Source: Hymenobacter radiodurans
GTDB lineage: Bacteria; Bacteroidota; Bacteroidia; Cytophagales; Hymenobacteraceae
NCBI RefSeq assembly: GCF_004355185.1
Contig: NZ_CP037922.1
Location: forward strand, 930,001-994,000
Direction: 5' to 3'
DNA length: 64,000 nucleotides
This document shows, piece by piece, positions 44,313 through 53,994 of the stretch. The number at the start of each line of letters is the position of its first letter. The stretch's first letter is position 1. Below the pieces are notes generated by a model, which did not search any database, was not told the DNA's origin, and saw nothing but the letters and a program-made list of their open reading frames with translations. Made by a program: the position numbers and the translations under genes.

Positions 44313-45118
44313 TCACACCGGGCAAAGTAGATGGTGCGGCCATCCTTGGTAATACACGCCGACCCTTCGTTATAAGGCGAATTGATGGGCTTAGGCAGCG
44401 GTTCAGCATCGGTCCAATACTCGCCTTCCTTACGCGACGTGTACAAGTCTTCATCGACCACGGGGCTGGTAATGCCGCGGGTTTTGCGCTTGGAAGAGAA
44501 AATAAACAAGCCCGCTTCCGAATTCAGCGTCGGGCCATAATCCTCCACGTCGGAGTTGATGCCGTCGCCCATGCTCGTATACACTCCTTTGGGCGGGTGA
44601 AACGTGACGATGTTTTTGCGATATTCTACTAGGTCGTAGTAGGTCTTCAGGGGCACGTACAAGTCCTGGGTTTTCTGCTCCAAGGAGTCGTAGTAGAGTT
44701 GAATTTTGGTAATATCCTGCCGATGATGCTTGAGCGCCAGGCGGTAGTACGCTTTGGCGCGCGCTTCATCGCCGGTGCGCTCACAAAGCTGGGCTAGGCG
44801 CCAAAGCATCGGGGTGTCCTTGATAAAATTCTGTATACCAAACTGATGGACGTAAGCTTCCAACAGCTTACGGGCCTGCGTCCAGTTTTTGCGCTTCTCC
44901 GCTCGCTGAATTTCTTTGAGCGCTTTCTTGTCCTGATAGTATGCTATCCGATTTACGTTGGGAAAGCTAGGTGTCGCATCGGGCCGCAGACGTAGCTGGG
45001 GGGCTTTCTTGCCGGTGAGGGGCCGTACCTGCAAAGGCTTGTCCGTAGGCTGCTGTCCGTACGTAGCCGAAACGGCTAAAAACCAAAGCAGTAAAACCAG
45101 ACCCGATAAGCGATGCAT
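44072..45118 (-). CDS. PD40/OmpA-family envelope protein, 5' part (frameshifted)
   Basis: N-terminal part from ATG 45118. A signal peptide (MHRLSGLVLLLWFLAVSATY, cut near GQQ) is followed by a TPR-like helical region (ALKEIQRAEKRKNWTQARKL, RTGDEARAKAYYRLALKHHR) and PD40 propeller strands (YGPTLNSEAGLFIFSSKRKT, NEGSACITKDGRTIYFARCE). The TPR-PD40-OmpA order is the architecture seen in periplasmic scaffold proteins of Bacteroidota. The final 35 codons after the C5 run are out of frame with the family. Confidence 0.85.
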   Translation of the reverse strand: MHRLSGLVLLLWFLAVSATYGQQPTDKPLQVRPLTGKKAPQLRLRPDATPSFPNVNRIAYYQDKKALKEIQRAEKRKNWTQARKLLEAYVHQFGIQNFIKDTPMLWRLAQLCERTGDEARAKAYYRLALKHHRQDITKIQLYYDSLEQKTQDLYVPLKTYYDLVEYRKNIVTFHPPKGVYTSMGDGINSDVEDYGPTLNSEAGLFIFSSKRKTRGITSPVVDEDLYTSRKEGEYWTDAEPLPKPINSPYNEGSACITKDGRTIYFARCECPNCHGNCDLFQSTFQDGQWSVPKSLGANVNSTAWDSQPTLSRGEDTLYFASDRLGALAYRISGILPSKKTGSGAKRRT

Positions 45119-45388
45119 ACGACGTTTTTTGAACCCTAAGAGCCGCTACAATTGCCGCGCCAGAGACCAAAAATAGAAGTTTTTCAATCCAAGTACTAAG
45201 CTTATTATCTGCCTCATTGGCTCGCCGCCATCTGGTATTTATGCCGATTTGTCGGCGCGAGGCCGATGGGGTTTAGTGGCATAGCACTTGTCAAAGCCGT
45301 ACCTTCGGACTACCGTTGCCCCTGGGGAGCTACGGAGCGCTGCAATTCTGTCATTCTGGCGCCGCCAGCTTTCCCCTATTGTATTATT

Positions 45389-47896
45389 ATGAGTGAAAAC
45401 CGCAATTCGCGCCGTCCCAAATCATCCGTTTTGCTAATGGCTGAAGATCCCGCCGAGATGGTGTCCATCATTGCCACTGATCCAGATCAGACCCTTTCCG
45501 GGCAGGATGCGCCCGACGTACTGCCCCTGTTGCCCGTACGAAATACTGTGCTGTTTCCGGGTGTGGTATTACCCGTTACCGTAACGCGCAAAAAGAGCAT
45601 CCGGCTGGTACGCAAAGCGTACCGCGGCAATAAAATTGTGGGCGTTTTGGCCCAAAAGAATACCCAAAGCGACGACCCCACGCTCGCCGACTTGTATGAA
45701 GTGGGCACAATGGCCCGCATCCTGAAGCTGTTGGTGTTACCCGATGGCAACACAACCATCATTATCCAGGGGCAAAGCCGATTTAAGGTAGAAGAAGTGC
45801 AGCAGGACAGCCCTTACCTAACGGCTCGCGTCAGCTACTTCCCCGAAACGTTTCCTAACAAGACCTCTAAGGAGGTAAAAGGCTTGGTGGCGTCGCTGAA
45901 AGATGCGGCTGCGAAGATGCTTAAGCTCAATCCTGAAATTCCACAGGAGGCCCAGGTAGCGTTGGATAACATCGAGTCGCCGGCTTTCCTTACCCATTTT
46001 CTGTCCTCGAATATTAACGTGGAGGTGGGGTTGAAGCAGAAGCTGCTGGAAATTAATGATGGCGTGGAGCGGGGCACGCGCCTGCTGGAAATGATGATGA
46101 AGGAGATTCAGCTGTTGGAAATTAAGCACGAGATCCAGAGCAAGGTTCATACAGACATCGATCAGCAGCAGCGGGATTATTTCCTGCGCCAGCAAATCAA
46201 GGTGCTCCAGGACGAGCTTGGCTTTGATGGCCCCGACCAAGAGCTAGAGAAGCTGCGTGCTCGTGCGAAGGATAAAAAATGGCCCCCAGCCGTTGCCAAG
46301 CACTTTGCTAAAGAGGTAGATAAACTAAGTCGCGTAAACCCCGCAGCGGCTGAGTACCCGATGAGCGTGAACTACGTGGAGTTTCTCCTCGATTTGCCAT
46401 GGTCGGAGTACACTAAGGATAATTTCAATCTGACTCGTACCCGCAAAATCCTTGACCAAGACCACTATGGCTTGGAAAAGGTGAAGGACCGCATTATTGA
46501 GTATTTGGCTGTGCTGAAGCTTAAGCAGGACATGAAGGCGCCGATTTTGTGCCTCTATGGCCCTCCCGGAGTGGGTAAAACCTCTTTAGGACGCTCGGTG
46601 GCAAAGGCACTTGGGCGCAAATATGTGCGAATGAGCCTGGGCGGTGTGCGCGACGAGGCCGAGATTCGGGGGCATCGCAAAACCTACGTGGGCGCCATGC
46701 CGGGTCGTCTTATTGCCCAGATTAAGAAGGCGGGAGCTTCAAACCCGGTTATTATTCTGGATGAGATTGATAAAGTAGGCGCTGACTTCCGGGGCGACCC
46801 GCAGTCGGCACTGCTAGAAGTACTCGATCCGGAGCAGAACTCAACCTTCACTGACAACTATCTGGAGGTGGAGTACGACCTGTCGAAGGTGCTGTTCATT
46901 GCTACCGCTAATGCGTTGGACACCATTCATCCGGCGCTGCGCGACCGGATGGAAATCATTGACTTGACAGGCTACACGCTGGAAGAAAAAACGCAGATTG
47001 CTAAGAAGCACCTGTGGCCTAAAGTGCTCCACGAAAACGGCTTAACGCCAAAGGATGTGAGCATCACCCAGCCCGCTTTGCAGCGTGTTGTCGATGATTA
47101 TACCCGCGAGTCGGGGGTGCGTGGCTTGGAGCGCAAGCTTGGATCGGTAGCCCGCAACATTGCCAAAAGCAAAGCTTTGAAAGAGGCACACGTTGCGGTG
47201 CTAGAGCCGAAAGATATAAGCCGCATTCTCGGGGCCGCTACTTTCGACCGGGACCTGTATCAGGACAACGAAACGGCTGGCGTGGTGACGGGCTTAGCCT
47301 GGACGTCGGTAGGGGGTGATATTCTCTTTATCGAAAGCCTGCTGAGTCGTGGCCGGGGCAAAGTGACGCTTTCTGGTCAGCTGGGCGATGTAATGAAGGA
47401 GTCGGCCGTTACTGCCTTGTCGTATTTGCGCAGCCGCGCCGATTCGTTGGGCATCGACCACCGCCTTTTCGACCAATACGATCTGCACATTCACTTCCCG
47501 GAAGGCGCCGTTCCCAAAGATGGACCGAGTGCGGGTATTGCTATTTTCACCAGCATTGCCTCAGTGTTTACGCAGCGTAAAATCCGTTCGCACCTAGCTA
47601 TGACGGGCGAGATTACCCTGCGCGGTAAAGTGCTGCCGGTGGGCGGAATCAAAGAAAAGATACTGGCTGCCAAGCGGGCCGGCATTCGGGATGTTATTCT
47701 CTGCGATAAGAACCGAAAAGACATTCAGGAGATTTCGGCCGAGTATCTCAAGGATCTGACTATTCACTACGCTGCCCGCGTCGATGATGTGCTGAAAGTA
47801 GCGCTGCTGGACGAGTTGGTAGCTAATCCCATTAAGCTTACCGTGCGCGACGAGCCTGCGCCAGCCTTATATGGCCCAAGCGTAGAGGTATCATAA
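45389..47896 (+). CDS. lon: ATP-dependent endopeptidase Lon
   Basis: 835 residues from ATG 45389 ([16 protein letters not shown]); the upstream 41-codon extension lacks family sequence. The N-terminal substrate domain starts [20 protein letters not shown]. Walker A is GPPGVGKTS (391-399) and Walker B begins IILDEIDK. The protease domain has catalytic Ser714 in [12 protein letters not shown] and Lys757 in GGIKEK, as in all LonA. Cytosolic hexamer degrading misfolded and regulatory proteins. A perfect 32-bp hairpin follows. Confidence 0.98.
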   Translation: MSENRNSRRPKSSVLLMAEDPAEMVSIIATDPDQTLSGQDAPDVLPLLPVRNTVLFPGVVLPVTVTRKKSIRLVRKAYRGNKIVGVLAQKNTQSDDPTLADLYEVGTMARILKLLVLPDGNTTIIIQGQSRFKVEEVQQDSPYLTARVSYFPETFPNKTSKEVKGLVASLKDAAAKMLKLNPEIPQEAQVALDNIESPAFLTHFLSSNINVEVGLKQKLLEINDGVERGTRLLEMMMKEIQLLEIKHEIQSKVHTDIDQQQRDYFLRQQIKVLQDELGFDGPDQELEKLRARAKDKKWPPAVAKHFAKEVDKLSRVNPAAAEYPMSVNYVEFLLDLPWSEYTKDNFNLTRTRKILDQDHYGLEKVKDRIIEYLAVLKLKQDMKAPILCLYGPPGVGKTSLGRSVAKALGRKYVRMSLGGVRDEAEIRGHRKTYVGAMPGRLIAQIKKAGASNPVIILDEIDKVGADFRGDPQSALLEVLDPEQNSTFTDNYLEVEYDLSKVLFIATANALDTIHPALRDRMEIIDLTGYTLEEKTQIAKKHLWPKVLHENGLTPKDVSITQPALQRVVDDYTRESGVRGLERKLGSVARNIAKSKALKEAHVAVLEPKDISRILGAATFDRDLYQDNETAGVVTGLAWTSVGGDILFIESLLSRGRGKVTLSGQLGDVMKESAVTALSYLRSRADSLGIDHRLFDQYDLHIHFPEGAVPKDGPSAGIAIFTSIASVFTQRKIRSHLAMTGEITLRGKVLPVGGIKEKILAAKRAGIRDVILCDKNRKDIQEISAEYLKDLTIHYAARVDDVLKVALLDELVANPIKLTVRDEPAPALYGPSVEVS

Positions 47897-47903
47897 GAAA
47901 ATA

Positions 47904-47993
47904 GAAAGAGCAGTGGCCTCAGAATGCTTCCTTACGATAGTTGGAGATTTTCCCCGACACGGTAAGGAAGCATTCTGAGGCCACTGCTCTTTC
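47904..47993 (+). terminator. Very long (32-bp perfect stem) hairpin after lon
   Basis: Arms at 47904-47935 and 47962-47993 are exact reverse complements, spacer 26 nt, ending in TCTTTCC. A stem this long is unusual for an intrinsic terminator. It might also be a small repeat element. Confidence 0.75.
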
Positions 47994-48047
47994 CAATTCA
48001 TACATTGAAGTAAAGCCAGAGTAGCCTAATCGCTGTATCTTGGAACG

Positions 48048-49121
48048 ATGATTCGATTGCTGCCCTCTCGTTTATTGCTCGGCTTCTCTGGTTTGGTGCT
48101 GGGAGCAATCTTAGCCAGCCAGCCGGTGGCCGCGCAGATTGGGGGCCAGCAGGCATTCACCTTTCTGAATTTGCCCCCCAGTGCCAAGCTAGCTGGGTTG
48201 GGCGGCGTAAACGTCAGCTCCCGCGACGCCGACGCGACCATGATTTACGGCAATCCAGCCCTGCTCAACGCTGACATGGATGGCCGCTTAGCACTCGGCT
48301 ACGTTGATTACCTGTCTGATATCAAGCAGAGTACGGCCGCTTACGTTTTCAATACCAAATCATTTGGCCGACTGGGCGTTGGGCTCACGTATTTAAACTA
48401 CGGCAGGTTTGAGCAGTTTGATGCTGCCGGTAATAGCCTAGGTGAATTCTCAGTCAATGAATACGCCCTCGGTGTGTCGGATGCTTACACCAGCGGCAAC
48501 TTCACGCTGGCCGGTACGCTCAAACTCGCTGTGTCTGGTATTGCCGGCAATCATTCGCTGGCCGCGCTGGCTGATGTGGGGGGCATTTTTAAACATCCAT
48601 CGCAGGATTTTACGGTCGGCCTCACGGTGCGCAATGTGGGCTACCAACTCCAGCCGTATGCCGGCGCCGACCGCGAACCCATGCCGCTCGATGTGCAGAT
48701 TGGAGCTTCATTCAAACCGGAATACATGCCCTTGCGCCTCTCTATCACGGCGCACCATCTCCAGCAGTTGGATATTGTATACCTCGACCCAAACCAGCGC
48801 GGACAACTCGACGATAATGGCGTTGAAATCAAGCCTAAAAAGTCGCTCGGGGACAAAATAGCTCGCCACTTTGTGGTAGGGGGCGAAGTATTGTTCAGTA
48901 AGAACTTTCACCTGCGCGCGGGCTACAACCATTTGCAACGCCGCGAACTGCGCCTCGAAAACACGTCGGCGGGAGCAGGGTTAAGCTTTGGAGCAATGCT
49001 GCGTATCAGCGAATTTCAGCTCGACTATACCCGCGCTTACTATCACGCATCGGGGGCAGCCAACTACTTCACTGTGGCCCGTAATCTGGACTCGCTTTTT
49101 AATAAGCAGAATAGCAATTGA
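48048..49121 (+). CDS. porQ: Type IX secretion system protein PorQ
   Basis: A 357-residue outer-membrane barrel with signal peptide (about 1-34, cut near AAQI). The family start GGQQAFTFLNLPPSAKLAGL, GGVNVSSRDAD and NPALLNADM are distinctive. Later strands include VGLTVRNVGYQLQPY and the C-terminal QLDYTRAYYHASGAANYFTV. In Porphyromonas, PorQ anchors PorZ on the cell surface as part of the attachment complex of the T9SS. No other por gene lies in the window. Confidence 0.88.
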   Translation: MIRLLPSRLLLGFSGLVLGAILASQPVAAQIGGQQAFTFLNLPPSAKLAGLGGVNVSSRDADATMIYGNPALLNADMDGRLALGYVDYLSDIKQSTAAYVFNTKSFGRLGVGLTYLNYGRFEQFDAAGNSLGEFSVNEYALGVSDAYTSGNFTLAGTLKLAVSGIAGNHSLAALADVGGIFKHPSQDFTVGLTVRNVGYQLQPYAGADREPMPLDVQIGASFKPEYMPLRLSITAHHLQQLDIVYLDPNQRGQLDDNGVEIKPKKSLGDKIARHFVVGGEVLFSKNFHLRAGYNHLQRRELRLENTSAGAGLSFGAMLRISEFQLDYTRAYYHASGAANYFTVARNLDSLFNKQNSN

Positions 49122-49348
49122 CCTTGTTATCAAATTCTTACAACACCTTTTTATTTGCGCCAACAGGTAGCCTTTGGTCAGTCGGCTCCTGATGCCAGCT
49201 ACACACTTTGTTCTACGGTAAGTCGTTTGGTAAGCGGAGTAACGCCGATAGCCTAACCCGTTAGCACGACGTATAAGAGTCCCGCTCACAAGCAGCAGTC
49301 CAACCTCACCACCTGTGGGTTTACACCTGCCCACGTTTCTTCTATCCC

Positions 49349-50764
49349 ATGATTGAATCAGCTTCTTTTCTTACTCCGGCGCAAATAGTAGCCGAACTCG
49401 ATAAGTACATCATTGGTCAGCATGATGCCAAGCGCCACGTGGCTATTGCGCTACGCAACCGCTGGCGCCGTTTGCATGCCCCTGCTGATATGCAGCGTGA
49501 AATTGTGCCCAACAATATTCTCATGATTGGCTCGACAGGGGTAGGCAAAACAGAAATTGCCCGCCGCCTAGCCAGCATTGCCGACGCGCCCTTCACGAAA
49601 GTAGAAGCTTCCAAGTTTACAGAAGTTGGTTACGTGGGCCGCGACGTGGAAAGCATGGTGCGCGACTTGGTAGAGCAATCGGTGAATATGGTGCGAATGC
49701 GCCGCAAGGAAGAAGTAAAGGTGCAGGCTGCTCAGGTAGTAGAAGATATTATTCTGGATGCGCTTATACCGCCCATTTCCAGCGGTGCCACTACGGTAGC
49801 TAAGCCTTCCGTCGGCTTCGGTGGTGAGGGCAGTGCCATGCCCGACAGTGACCATGAGCTAAACGAGCGTACCCGCGAGAAATTCCGTCAGAAAATTCGA
49901 GCCGGTGAGCTCGATGACCGCAAAATTGATATTAAGGTCCAGCAGAATAACACGCCCGGCATCGGAGTAGTAGGCGGGCCCGGCGGCATGGACGAAGCCT
50001 CGATGGCTGGCCTTCAGGATATGCTTAGCAGCATGATGCCCAAGAAAACCCGCAAGCGTAAAGTCACTATTGCCGAAGCTCGCAAGATTCTGCTCGATGA
50101 GGAAGCCGCCAAGCTCATCGATATGGATGAGGTGAAGGACGAAGCCATTCGCAACGCCGAAAACGCAGGTATCATCTTCATTGATGAGATTGACAAAGTA
50201 GCCAGTCGCAACGGCAAAAGTGGGGGCGGTGGGCCCGACGTAAGCCGCGAAGGCGTGCAGCGCGATCTGCTGCCCATCGTGGAAGGCTCGGCCGTCAGCA
50301 CCAAGTATGGCGTCATCAACACTGATCATATCCTGTTCATTGCCGCCGGCGCATTCCACGTAGCTAAGCCCAGCGACCTGATTCCCGAGCTGCAAGGTCG
50401 CTTCCCGATTCGCGTAGAACTGCAAAGCCTCACCAAAGCCGACTTTTATCGCATTCTTAAGGAGCCCAAAAATGCCCTCACCAAGCAATATGAGGCACTC
50501 TTGATAGCCGAGGAAGTACAGCTAACTTTTGATGACGCCGCTCTAGAGCGCGTAGCCGAAATTGCTTTTGAAGTGAACGAGGAAGTCGAAAACATTGGGG
50601 CTCGGCGCCTGCACACCGTCATGAGCCGCCTGCTTAACGACATCCTGTTCGATGTTCCCGATCGTATCGGCGCCAATGCCCATATCCTCATTACCCGCGA
50701 GCTAGTAGAAGAACGCCTCAGTGATATGGTTCGCAACCGCGATTTATCGCAATATATCCTCTGA
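49349..50764 (+). CDS. hslU: HslU, ATPase subunit of the HslUV protease
   Basis: A 471-residue AAA+ unfoldase. It starts LTPAQIVAELDKYIIGQHDA and Walker A is GSTGVGKTE (61-69), with EASKFTEVGYVGRDVESMVR following. The inserted I-domain (about 110-240) is Gly/Met-rich, Walker B is IIFIDEIDKVASR, and the C-terminal end RNRDLSQYIL is the conserved HslV-activating tail. The peptidase partner HslV is not encoded within about 15 kb here, which is common in Bacteroidota. A 227-bp gap with no clear feature precedes it. Confidence 0.97.
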   Translation: MIESASFLTPAQIVAELDKYIIGQHDAKRHVAIALRNRWRRLHAPADMQREIVPNNILMIGSTGVGKTEIARRLASIADAPFTKVEASKFTEVGYVGRDVESMVRDLVEQSVNMVRMRRKEEVKVQAAQVVEDIILDALIPPISSGATTVAKPSVGFGGEGSAMPDSDHELNERTREKFRQKIRAGELDDRKIDIKVQQNNTPGIGVVGGPGGMDEASMAGLQDMLSSMMPKKTRKRKVTIAEARKILLDEEAAKLIDMDEVKDEAIRNAENAGIIFIDEIDKVASRNGKSGGGGPDVSREGVQRDLLPIVEGSAVSTKYGVINTDHILFIAAGAFHVAKPSDLIPELQGRFPIRVELQSLTKADFYRILKEPKNALTKQYEALLIAEEVQLTFDDAALERVAEIAFEVNEEVENIGARRLHTVMSRLLNDILFDVPDRIGANAHILITRELVEERLSDMVRNRDLSQYIL

Positions 50765-50813
50765 TAAAAGGTAACGCCGACTGGTCAAGCTATCGGCTTC
50801 ATACTTACTGTAG

Positions 50814-50842
50814 AAAAGGCGGCTTCCAGGAGTCGCCTTTTT
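50814..50842 (+). terminator. Rho-independent terminator after hslU
   Basis: AAAAGGCGGCT pairs with AGTCGCCTTTT (one G-T wobble) around a short loop, followed by Ts. Confidence 0.85.
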
Positions 50843-50918
50843 GTTGGGTTTCCTCTGCGGATGATTTGCCCGTATAAGAACTTCCTTTCGACGGTCTCAC
50901 CTCTACTTCCAATACCCA

Positions 50919-51143
50919 ATGCATTATTACATCATTACGGGCGCAAGCCGAGGCTTAGGCAAAGCGCTGGCCGAAGAAGTACTGCGCCAACCCGATACGA
51001 CGGTCATAGGAGTATCACGCCATGCTACCATTGAGCACGCGCGTTACCACCATCGCCCCTCGACTTATCGGATAACTTGGCCGTGGAGGCCAATCTGTAC
51101 ACCGTATTTGCCCCCCATCCGGATGCCGCTAGCCTCACGCTGA
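50919..51143 (+). CDS. SDR oxidoreductase (sepiapterin reductase-like), 5' part (frameshifted)
   Basis: The first part of an SDR: MHYYIITGASRGLGKALAEE carries the TGASRGLG nucleotide-binding motif, then VSRHATIEHARYHHRP. The frame is lost at the C4 run 51056-51059: five Cs would give RPLDLSDNLAVEANLYTVF and join the next ORF. It is about 45 codons before the break, the usual spacing to the next SDR element. Confidence 0.8.
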   Translation: MHYYIITGASRGLGKALAEEVLRQPDTTVIGVSRHATIEHARYHHRPSTYRITWPWRPICTPYLPPIRMPLASR

Positions 51144-51595
51144 TAAACAACGCGGCGGTATTAGGCCAAATCGGGTACGTGGGCGAACTTCCCAATGAGC
51201 ACTTCACCTTTGCCTTCGATGTGAACTTGGTGGCCCCGGCTATGCTCATGAACACCTTTCTGAGTAAATATGCTGACATGACGTGCCCGCGCACTATTCT
51301 CAATATTAGTAGTGGTGCGGCCCAGCGGGCCGTGGATGGTTGGGCCGCTTATTCGGCCTCCAAAGCGGCCCTCGATGCGTTGACGCGCGCTATTCAGAAG
51401 GAGCAGGACTTGCGAGGTACGGGAGTGCGCGTGCAAACTATCTCCCCAGGAGTACTCGACACAGGGATGCAGGAACAGATTCGGAACACCGATAACCGGC
51501 AGTTTAGTGAAGTCGATAAGTTCGTAGCGTTTCACACCGAAGACAAACTCGCAGACCCAACCGAAGTAGCCCGCAAGATTTTAGCCTCGTTATAA
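51077..51595 (+). CDS. SDR oxidoreductase (sepiapterin reductase-like), 3' part (frameshifted)
   Basis: Remainder of the SDR, 172 codons as called from a TTG. It contains the NNAAVLGQIG segment, the catalytic Ser strand ILNISSGAAQRAVDG, Tyr/Lys in AYSASKAALDALTRA, and the late VRVQTISPGVLDTGMQEQIR. The pattern with both Ser and YxxxK is intact, so the enzyme would be active if the single-base break were absent. Sepiapterin-reductase-type SDRs reduce small carbonyls; substrate unknown. Confidence 0.82.
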   Translation: MAVEANLYTVFAPHPDAASLTLINNAAVLGQIGYVGELPNEHFTFAFDVNLVAPAMLMNTFLSKYADMTCPRTILNISSGAAQRAVDGWAAYSASKAALDALTRAIQKEQDLRGTGVRVQTISPGVLDTGMQEQIRNTDNRQFSEVDKFVAFHTEDKLADPTEVARKILASL

Positions 51596-51673
51596 GTGCA
51601 CTAGCTTCTGCGTTATAAGCACTACGAATCATCCCTACCACGGCTAAGAGCCGGTTTAACTCAAAGAAGATAT

Positions 51674-51708
51674 AAAAAAGCCCCCAGATATCGTCTGGGG
51701 GCTTTTTT
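51674..51708. terminator. Bidirectional terminator between SDR and Sus-locus lipoprotein
   Basis: AAAAAAGCCCCCAG pairs with CTGGGGGCTTTTTT across a seven-base loop, between a plus-strand and a minus-strand gene. Confidence 0.93.
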
Positions 51709-51730
51709 GTGACTAGACTTTCAAGCAGCA

Positions 51731-52288
51731 CTACTGAATAGTTACGATGCCCGAGAAAGGAGCATTCAGAAAAGTGGGATTATACTCGATGCGTGTGCCA
51801 TCTTTCAACAGCAAGGCATACGTGAAGCGGAAGCCTTCTCCAGTCCGCAACGACGCTCGGGTGAGGGCAGTGCGAGCACCTGCTTGTGTAGCGCCCGTAG
51901 CCCGCGTCAAGCCTTGAATTACCTCGTCAATTGTCAGTTCAATCGTGCCCGAAGTAGGCGGAACTGTACGAAGCAATACCGTAGGACCACCCACGCCTAG
52001 TGCGGGAGCCGTAGTGCCAGCGGGTACGTTGAACCCCACAAACTGGCGGTATACTTGAATGGCTTCCACCTCATTCGCATTGCCGCCTTGTACCTGTATA
52101 TCGAAACGAGCGGCGGCATTGCCCGTGCCTTGTACCTCTGTGAGCTTAAAGGCATTCCCAGCCGTTACGTTGGTATAGATCTGCGGATATTCCTTGGTTT
52201 TCGGGAAAGGTAAGTCTGGATCATCCTCGCAGCCCGACGCGCCTAGCGCCGAAATGACTACCAGCAAAGCAAAAAGAACCTTTTTCAT
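51731..52288 (-). CDS. Sus-locus lipoprotein of unknown function
   Basis: A 185-residue lipoprotein: signal MKKVLFALLVVISALGASG with Cys20 at the lipobox. The mature part is beta-rich (NAFKLTEVQGTGNAAARFDI, EVEAIQVYRQFVGFNVPAGT) with a helix-rich middle. Position after SusC and SusD suggests a surface glycan- or ligand-binding accessory (SusE-like role), but the fold is not recognised. It is the last gene of the locus, 49 bp after SusD. Confidence 0.75.
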   Translation of the reverse strand: MKKVLFALLVVISALGASGCEDDPDLPFPKTKEYPQIYTNVTAGNAFKLTEVQGTGNAAARFDIQVQGGNANEVEAIQVYRQFVGFNVPAGTTAPALGVGGPTVLLRTVPPTSGTIELTIDEVIQGLTRATGATQAGARTALTRASLRTGEGFRFTYALLLKDGTRIEYNPTFLNAPFSGIVTIQ

Positions 52289-52337
52289 TGTCTTAGTGAA
52301 AAGTGGTGATGCTACTACTTTATATAAAAGCAGGAGC

Positions 52338-53957
52338 TTATCTATCCCAGAAAACTTTGTCTGTGGTTACGTTTGGCTGCGCAGGAGCATTCTGGTTCGT
52401 GAGCAGGTCGTTATTACGATACGTGAGCCGAACCGGAAAAGCCCCCGTCTGCACAGTGCCTGGGTACGCAGGCAGGTCTGAATACGGAATGCGTGGGTAG
52501 CCCGTACGCCGGTAATCGGTGTACACATCAGTGCCCGTGCCATAGTTGGCAATGTACTTCTCCGTCATGATGACGTTGAGCTTAGCCTCATCCCCAACCG
52601 CCGCATCGTACCGAGCCAGCGCCGCCGTAACGTAAGCAGTGATGGTAGCCGCCGGAATTTGAGGTACAGTATAGGACTGCGCCGCATCCTGGGGGTTGGT
52701 CGTCGTGATGATAGAGTTGATTTTGTTAAATGAAGCCGTTACCGCGTCGCTAAAGGCCGTTCGGGCAGCAGCTTGGTTACCCAACACCATCAACTGCAAC
52801 TCTGCCTCGATGAACTTACGCGCGAAGAAGGTGATAAAGCGCTGCGGTACGTTGCCTCTGGCTGAGGCACCCGTAGCACCAGCGGCCAAACCGGCTCCGT
52901 TGTCATAGCGGCCACCTATGGGGTACAAGCCCTGCAGTGTGCGCACGTTTGCATTGTTGGTGTTGGCCTGTGGGCCATTACTGCCAAACTGTACCGTAAT
53001 GAAGCGACCTTCCTGGTAATCCGCAATGGCGGAGGGAGTGTTCAGCGTATACTGATTGAAGAAGTAGTAAGGAATCCGCGGATCTGGCGTAGCTCCTCCG
53101 GTAGTTCTCATCAGATCATAAAAGAACCGATTAACCCCATTCTCCCGGCCACTGCCCGCATAATCGCCTTGGAAGCCAGGATGGCGGTTTTCGGGGCCAC
53201 TACCTGTACTAAAGCGAAACTCAAAATCGTCGGCGGCGGTAATCAGGTTCTGTGCCAGCAAAGGCGTAACCTGCGCTCGAACGTCCTGCACAAGACGCAC
53301 TTGGTTGTAGAGCTTCAGCTTCAGCGTATTGCCCAGCCGAATCCACTTGTCGCGATTACCTCCGTAAATCAGATCGTCGCCGCCCAAGGGCCGACTAGCA
53401 TCGGTCCGCTGCAGATTGGCGATGCCCTCGTCGATTAGACGGAACAGGTCGGCATAGATTTCCGCGTCGTCGTCGAAGCGGGGGGCATTAAAATTGGTCG
53501 CTGATGTTTGGGAGCCACGTAGCGCTTCAGAGTAGGGAATATCACCCCACATATCCACCATTTGGCTAACTACATGGGCCTTTTGAATCTGCGCTACGCC
53601 CACGTGCGTCCAAGCATTGGTAGCGGTACCCTTTTCAATTATAGCCTCATTATTAGACAGCGTGCTGATGTACAAGCCCTGCCAAGAGTTATTGAAGGTC
53701 TCGCCCGTAAGGCCATAGGTACCAACCCGACCATTAATAATCTGCTGCATAAGAGCGGAAGTATACTGACTTAGGCCTAGTACATTATGACCCAGGTAAA
53801 TACCCATCGACGTCTGAGTTGTCGTCATGAGCAGGTCGATGTTGACATCTACCGGGTTGATGGGATCAGTGTTGACATCCAAAAACTTTTCGCATCCAGC
53901 CCCACCTGCCAGCACCCCAAGCAACGCCAGGGTGACAGGGATTTTAGATATTTTCAT
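52338..53957 (-). CDS. SusD/RagB-type nutrient-binding outer-membrane lipoprotein (SusD-like_2)
   Basis: A 539-residue lipoprotein. The signal ends LGVLAGGAGCEK with the anchor Cys near residue 23. The N-terminal EKFLDVNTDPINPVDVNIDL and YLGHNVLGLSQYTSALMQQI fit the SusD-like_2 family. WTHVGVAQIQKAHVVSQMVD contains the helical TPR-like pattern, and WGDIPYSEAL is a family block. It forms a lid over the adjacent SusC barrel, 37 bp upstream. Substrate unknown. Confidence 0.93.
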   Translation of the reverse strand: MKISKIPVTLALLGVLAGGAGCEKFLDVNTDPINPVDVNIDLLMTTTQTSMGIYLGHNVLGLSQYTSALMQQIINGRVGTYGLTGETFNNSWQGLYISTLSNNEAIIEKGTATNAWTHVGVAQIQKAHVVSQMVDMWGDIPYSEALRGSQTSATNFNAPRFDDDAEIYADLFRLIDEGIANLQRTDASRPLGGDDLIYGGNRDKWIRLGNTLKLKLYNQVRLVQDVRAQVTPLLAQNLITAADDFEFRFSTGSGPENRHPGFQGDYAGSGRENGVNRFFYDLMRTTGGATPDPRIPYYFFNQYTLNTPSAIADYQEGRFITVQFGSNGPQANTNNANVRTLQGLYPIGGRYDNGAGLAAGATGASARGNVPQRFITFFARKFIEAELQLMVLGNQAAARTAFSDAVTASFNKINSIITTTNPQDAAQSYTVPQIPAATITAYVTAALARYDAAVGDEAKLNVIMTEKYIANYGTGTDVYTDYRRTGYPRIPYSDLPAYPGTVQTGAFPVRLTYRNNDLLTNQNAPAQPNVTTDKVFWDR

Positions 53958-53994
53958 GAGAAGTAAGTTCTAAGTTGAACAGGAGGAAAAAGGC

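Noticed and set aside
49122..49348. Hidden small gene between porQ and hslU
   Set aside because: Short frames exist but lack start context and recognisable sequence.
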